This document shows positions 62,657-64,000 of a stretch of DNA of 64,000 nt, piece by piece. Position numbers and translations under genes: made by a program. Positions within the stretch are counted from its first letter, which is position 1. Each line of letters opens with the position of its first letter. A model generated the notes under the pieces. That model was given only the letters and a program-made list of their open reading frames with translations, did no database searches and was not told where the DNA came from. Origin of the DNA: JBEGHD01 sp049334165 (GTDB lineage: Bacteria; Bacteroidota; Bacteroidia; Flavobacteriales_D; Sanyastnellaceae); assembly GCA_049334165.1 (NCBI GenBank), contig JBEGHD010000003.1, one strand, 5' to 3'.

Positions 62657-62986
62657 ATGGGAGTCACCCGAACTGACCTTTTTACAGCAGAACAAAACAA
62701 AATTGCGGACCTGGCAAAAGCGTGTGCGCATCCGGCCAGAGTGGCTATTTTGCAATATCTGCTAAAAGCCAACCAGTGCATCAACAGCCATTTGGTTGAA
62801 GAGCTCGGACTGGCACAAGCTACCATCTCGCAGCACTTGCGCGCATTGAAAGATGCGGGATTGATTCAGGGAACTGTGGAAGGTACTTCCGTTTGTTACT
62901 GCATCAACCCGGAAAACTGGGAAAGCGCCAGAAAAACGCTCAACCAACTTTTTGACATGAGCGGACCCGACCAGGTGTGCTGCTAA
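62657..62986 (+). CDS. arsR: ArsR-family arsenic-responsive repressor
   Basis: 109 aa winged helix: CAHPARVAILQYLLKANQCI, recognition helix AQATISQHLRALKDAG and wing with VCYCINPENW; ends in CC. Several Cys (CINSH, CYC, CC) can bind As(III). It precedes arsM with a 60-base gap and probably controls both promoters. Distinct from the mercury-block ArsR protein at 24985. Confidence 0.88.
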   Translation: MGVTRTDLFTAEQNKIADLAKACAHPARVAILQYLLKANQCINSHLVEELGLAQATISQHLRALKDAGLIQGTVEGTSVCYCINPENWESARKTLNQLFDMSGPDQVCC

Positions 62987-63046
62987 AAAAATTTAACAGA
63001 ATCCATCGCTTTATTGCGATATAATCATAAATCAAAACACACAACC

Positions 63047-63886
63047 ATGGAAACATCAGAAAATCTCAAGGAGGTAGTCAGAAAGAAATACACAGAAATC
63101 GCTCTTCAAGACAAAGAAACCAACCAGTCATCCTGTTGTGGAGCTGGCGGCTGCTCTACTGAAGTGTACAACATCATGACAGACGACTACAGCACGTTAG
63201 AAGGCTACAGCGAAGAGGGCGACCTCGGCCTCGGTTGCGGCTTACCCACACAGTTTGCCAAAATCAAAAAAGGCGATTACGTGATTGACCTCGGCTCGGG
63301 AGCGGGCAACGACTGCTTTGTAGCTCGTCACGAAACCGGTCCAGAGGGAAAGGTCCTCGGAATCGATTTCACCGAAAAGATGATTGAAAAGGCGAGAATA
63401 AATGCCGACAAACTCGGATACAACAATGTGGAATTTCGCCAGGGCGACATTGAAGAAATGCCAGTTGCAGAAAATTCAGCAGATGTGATCGTGAGCAACT
63501 GCGTACTCAATCTGGTTCCAAACAAGAAGCAGGTTTTTAAAGAAATGTACCGCGTGCTAAAAACCGGAGGTCATTTTAGCATCTCTGACATCGTGCTGGT
63601 TGGCGAGTTGCCGGAAAAACTGCACACCGATGCAGAAATGTATGCCGGTTGTGTTTCAGGCGCAATCCAAAAAGATGAATACCTGCAATTCATCCACGAT
63701 GCCGGATTCAAAAACGTTACCATCCAAAAGGAAAAGGCCATCGACATCCCGAACGACATCCTTTCGAAATACTTAAACGAACCGGAGATTAAAGACTTTA
63801 AATCTGGAAAAACAGGAGTTTTCAGTATCACTGTTAATGCAGAGAAGCAAGAAGCGTGCTGCGAACCGGGTAATGGTTGCTGTTAA
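63047..63886 (+). CDS. arsM: Arsenite S-adenosylmethionine methyltransferase
   Basis: 279 aa from ATG 63047; a TTG 33 bases earlier is not needed. SAM site VIDLGSGAGNDCFVA, then IDFTEKMIEKAR. Arsenic-binding Cys residues are in place: near the N-terminus (SCCGAGGC), GLGCGLPTQFA, SNCVLNLV and YAGCVSGA. The C-terminus adds CCEPGNGCC. It methylates As(III) to volatile or less toxic forms. The remaining 114 bases of the window hold no gene. Confidence 0.92.
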   Translation: METSENLKEVVRKKYTEIALQDKETNQSSCCGAGGCSTEVYNIMTDDYSTLEGYSEEGDLGLGCGLPTQFAKIKKGDYVIDLGSGAGNDCFVARHETGPEGKVLGIDFTEKMIEKARINADKLGYNNVEFRQGDIEEMPVAENSADVIVSNCVLNLVPNKKQVFKEMYRVLKTGGHFSISDIVLVGELPEKLHTDAEMYAGCVSGAIQKDEYLQFIHDAGFKNVTIQKEKAIDIPNDILSKYLNEPEIKDFKSGKTGVFSITVNAEKQEACCEPGNGCC

Positions 63887-64000
63887 ATAAAACGAGATGC
63901 ATATCCACAAGTTTTCCCTAACTAAATTTCAATAATACTGTCATCCCTCTCCTCCCCCTTGTCTCGACTCCGCTCGACAACCGGCAATCGCGCGTTGGCC

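Overview
The window comes from a member of the Bacteroidota, most likely a marine or environmental Flavobacteriia/Cytophagia relative. Three large secreted proteins end in a type IX secretion (T9SS) sorting domain, several promoters fit the Bacteroidota -7 box TAnnTTTG, and lineage-typical families are present (DUF6266, DUF3987/BT4734-like primase, fused RND-TolC metal pump). GC content is moderate, and the defence and immunity-gene stretches look more AT-rich than the rest.

Left part, about 1-31,500: an integrated mobile element. A tyrosine recombinase cut by the window edge is followed by an unknown protein, two excisionase-type helix-turn-helix proteins and a primase-like DUF3987 protein. 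Cargo follows in three blocks. (1) A tightly packed operon at 4,950-15,929: an XRE regulator, a zinc-ribbon DNA methyltransferase, a TaqI/Eco57I-like adenine methyltransferase, a 1085-aa protein joining a nuclease-like N-terminus to a third methyltransferase, a long prokaryotic Argonaute whose PIWI catalytic aspartates are not seen, and an SF2 helicase. I know of no described system with this composition, and it is the main candidate for something new. (2) A heavy-metal efflux block (fused CusA-TolC pump, CusB-like adaptor, two CDF-like transporters, STAS/SpoIIAA-like, DUF3703 and YnfA-like proteins). (3) A mercury-type block (ArsR/SmtB regulator, MerTP, MerA-like flavoprotein, GDCCVxC protein). 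A long non-coding stretch, two related stem-loop elements around an unknown 300-aa gene, and a DUF6266 gene close the element. A tRNA/tmRNA T-arm-like sequence and tandem TTGTTGCCC repeats mark a probable end.

Middle, about 31,500-34,400: a graveyard or array of interbacterial immunity genes. An 80-bp repeat (three full copies, one partial) with a CGCGAT/ATCGCG hairpin separates small modules: a PoNi (DUF1911) immunity gene, other small acidic proteins, short toxin-tail-like ORFs, a decayed SMI1/KNR4 gene and the last codons of a lost restriction-modification methylase. It resembles the acquired interbacterial defence arrays known from gut Bacteroidales.

Right part, about 34,400-64,000: ordinary chromosome. 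It holds MBL and beta-CASP hydrolases, SDRs, an azurin-like lipoprotein, a hemerythrin, an aspartate/glutamate racemase, three T9SS-secreted proteins (PQQ sugar dehydrogenase-like, CARDB/PPC adhesin-like, vanadium haloperoxidase-like PAP2), a YbbA-YbbP-type ABC exporter divergent from a TesA-like esterase, PhzF, a SMUG2-like glycosylase, CorA, UppP, TrpB2 and an arsR-arsM pair. The leader of trpB2 shows a textbook attenuator: a 10-codon leader ORF, a terminator hairpin and a competing upstream copy of one hairpin arm.
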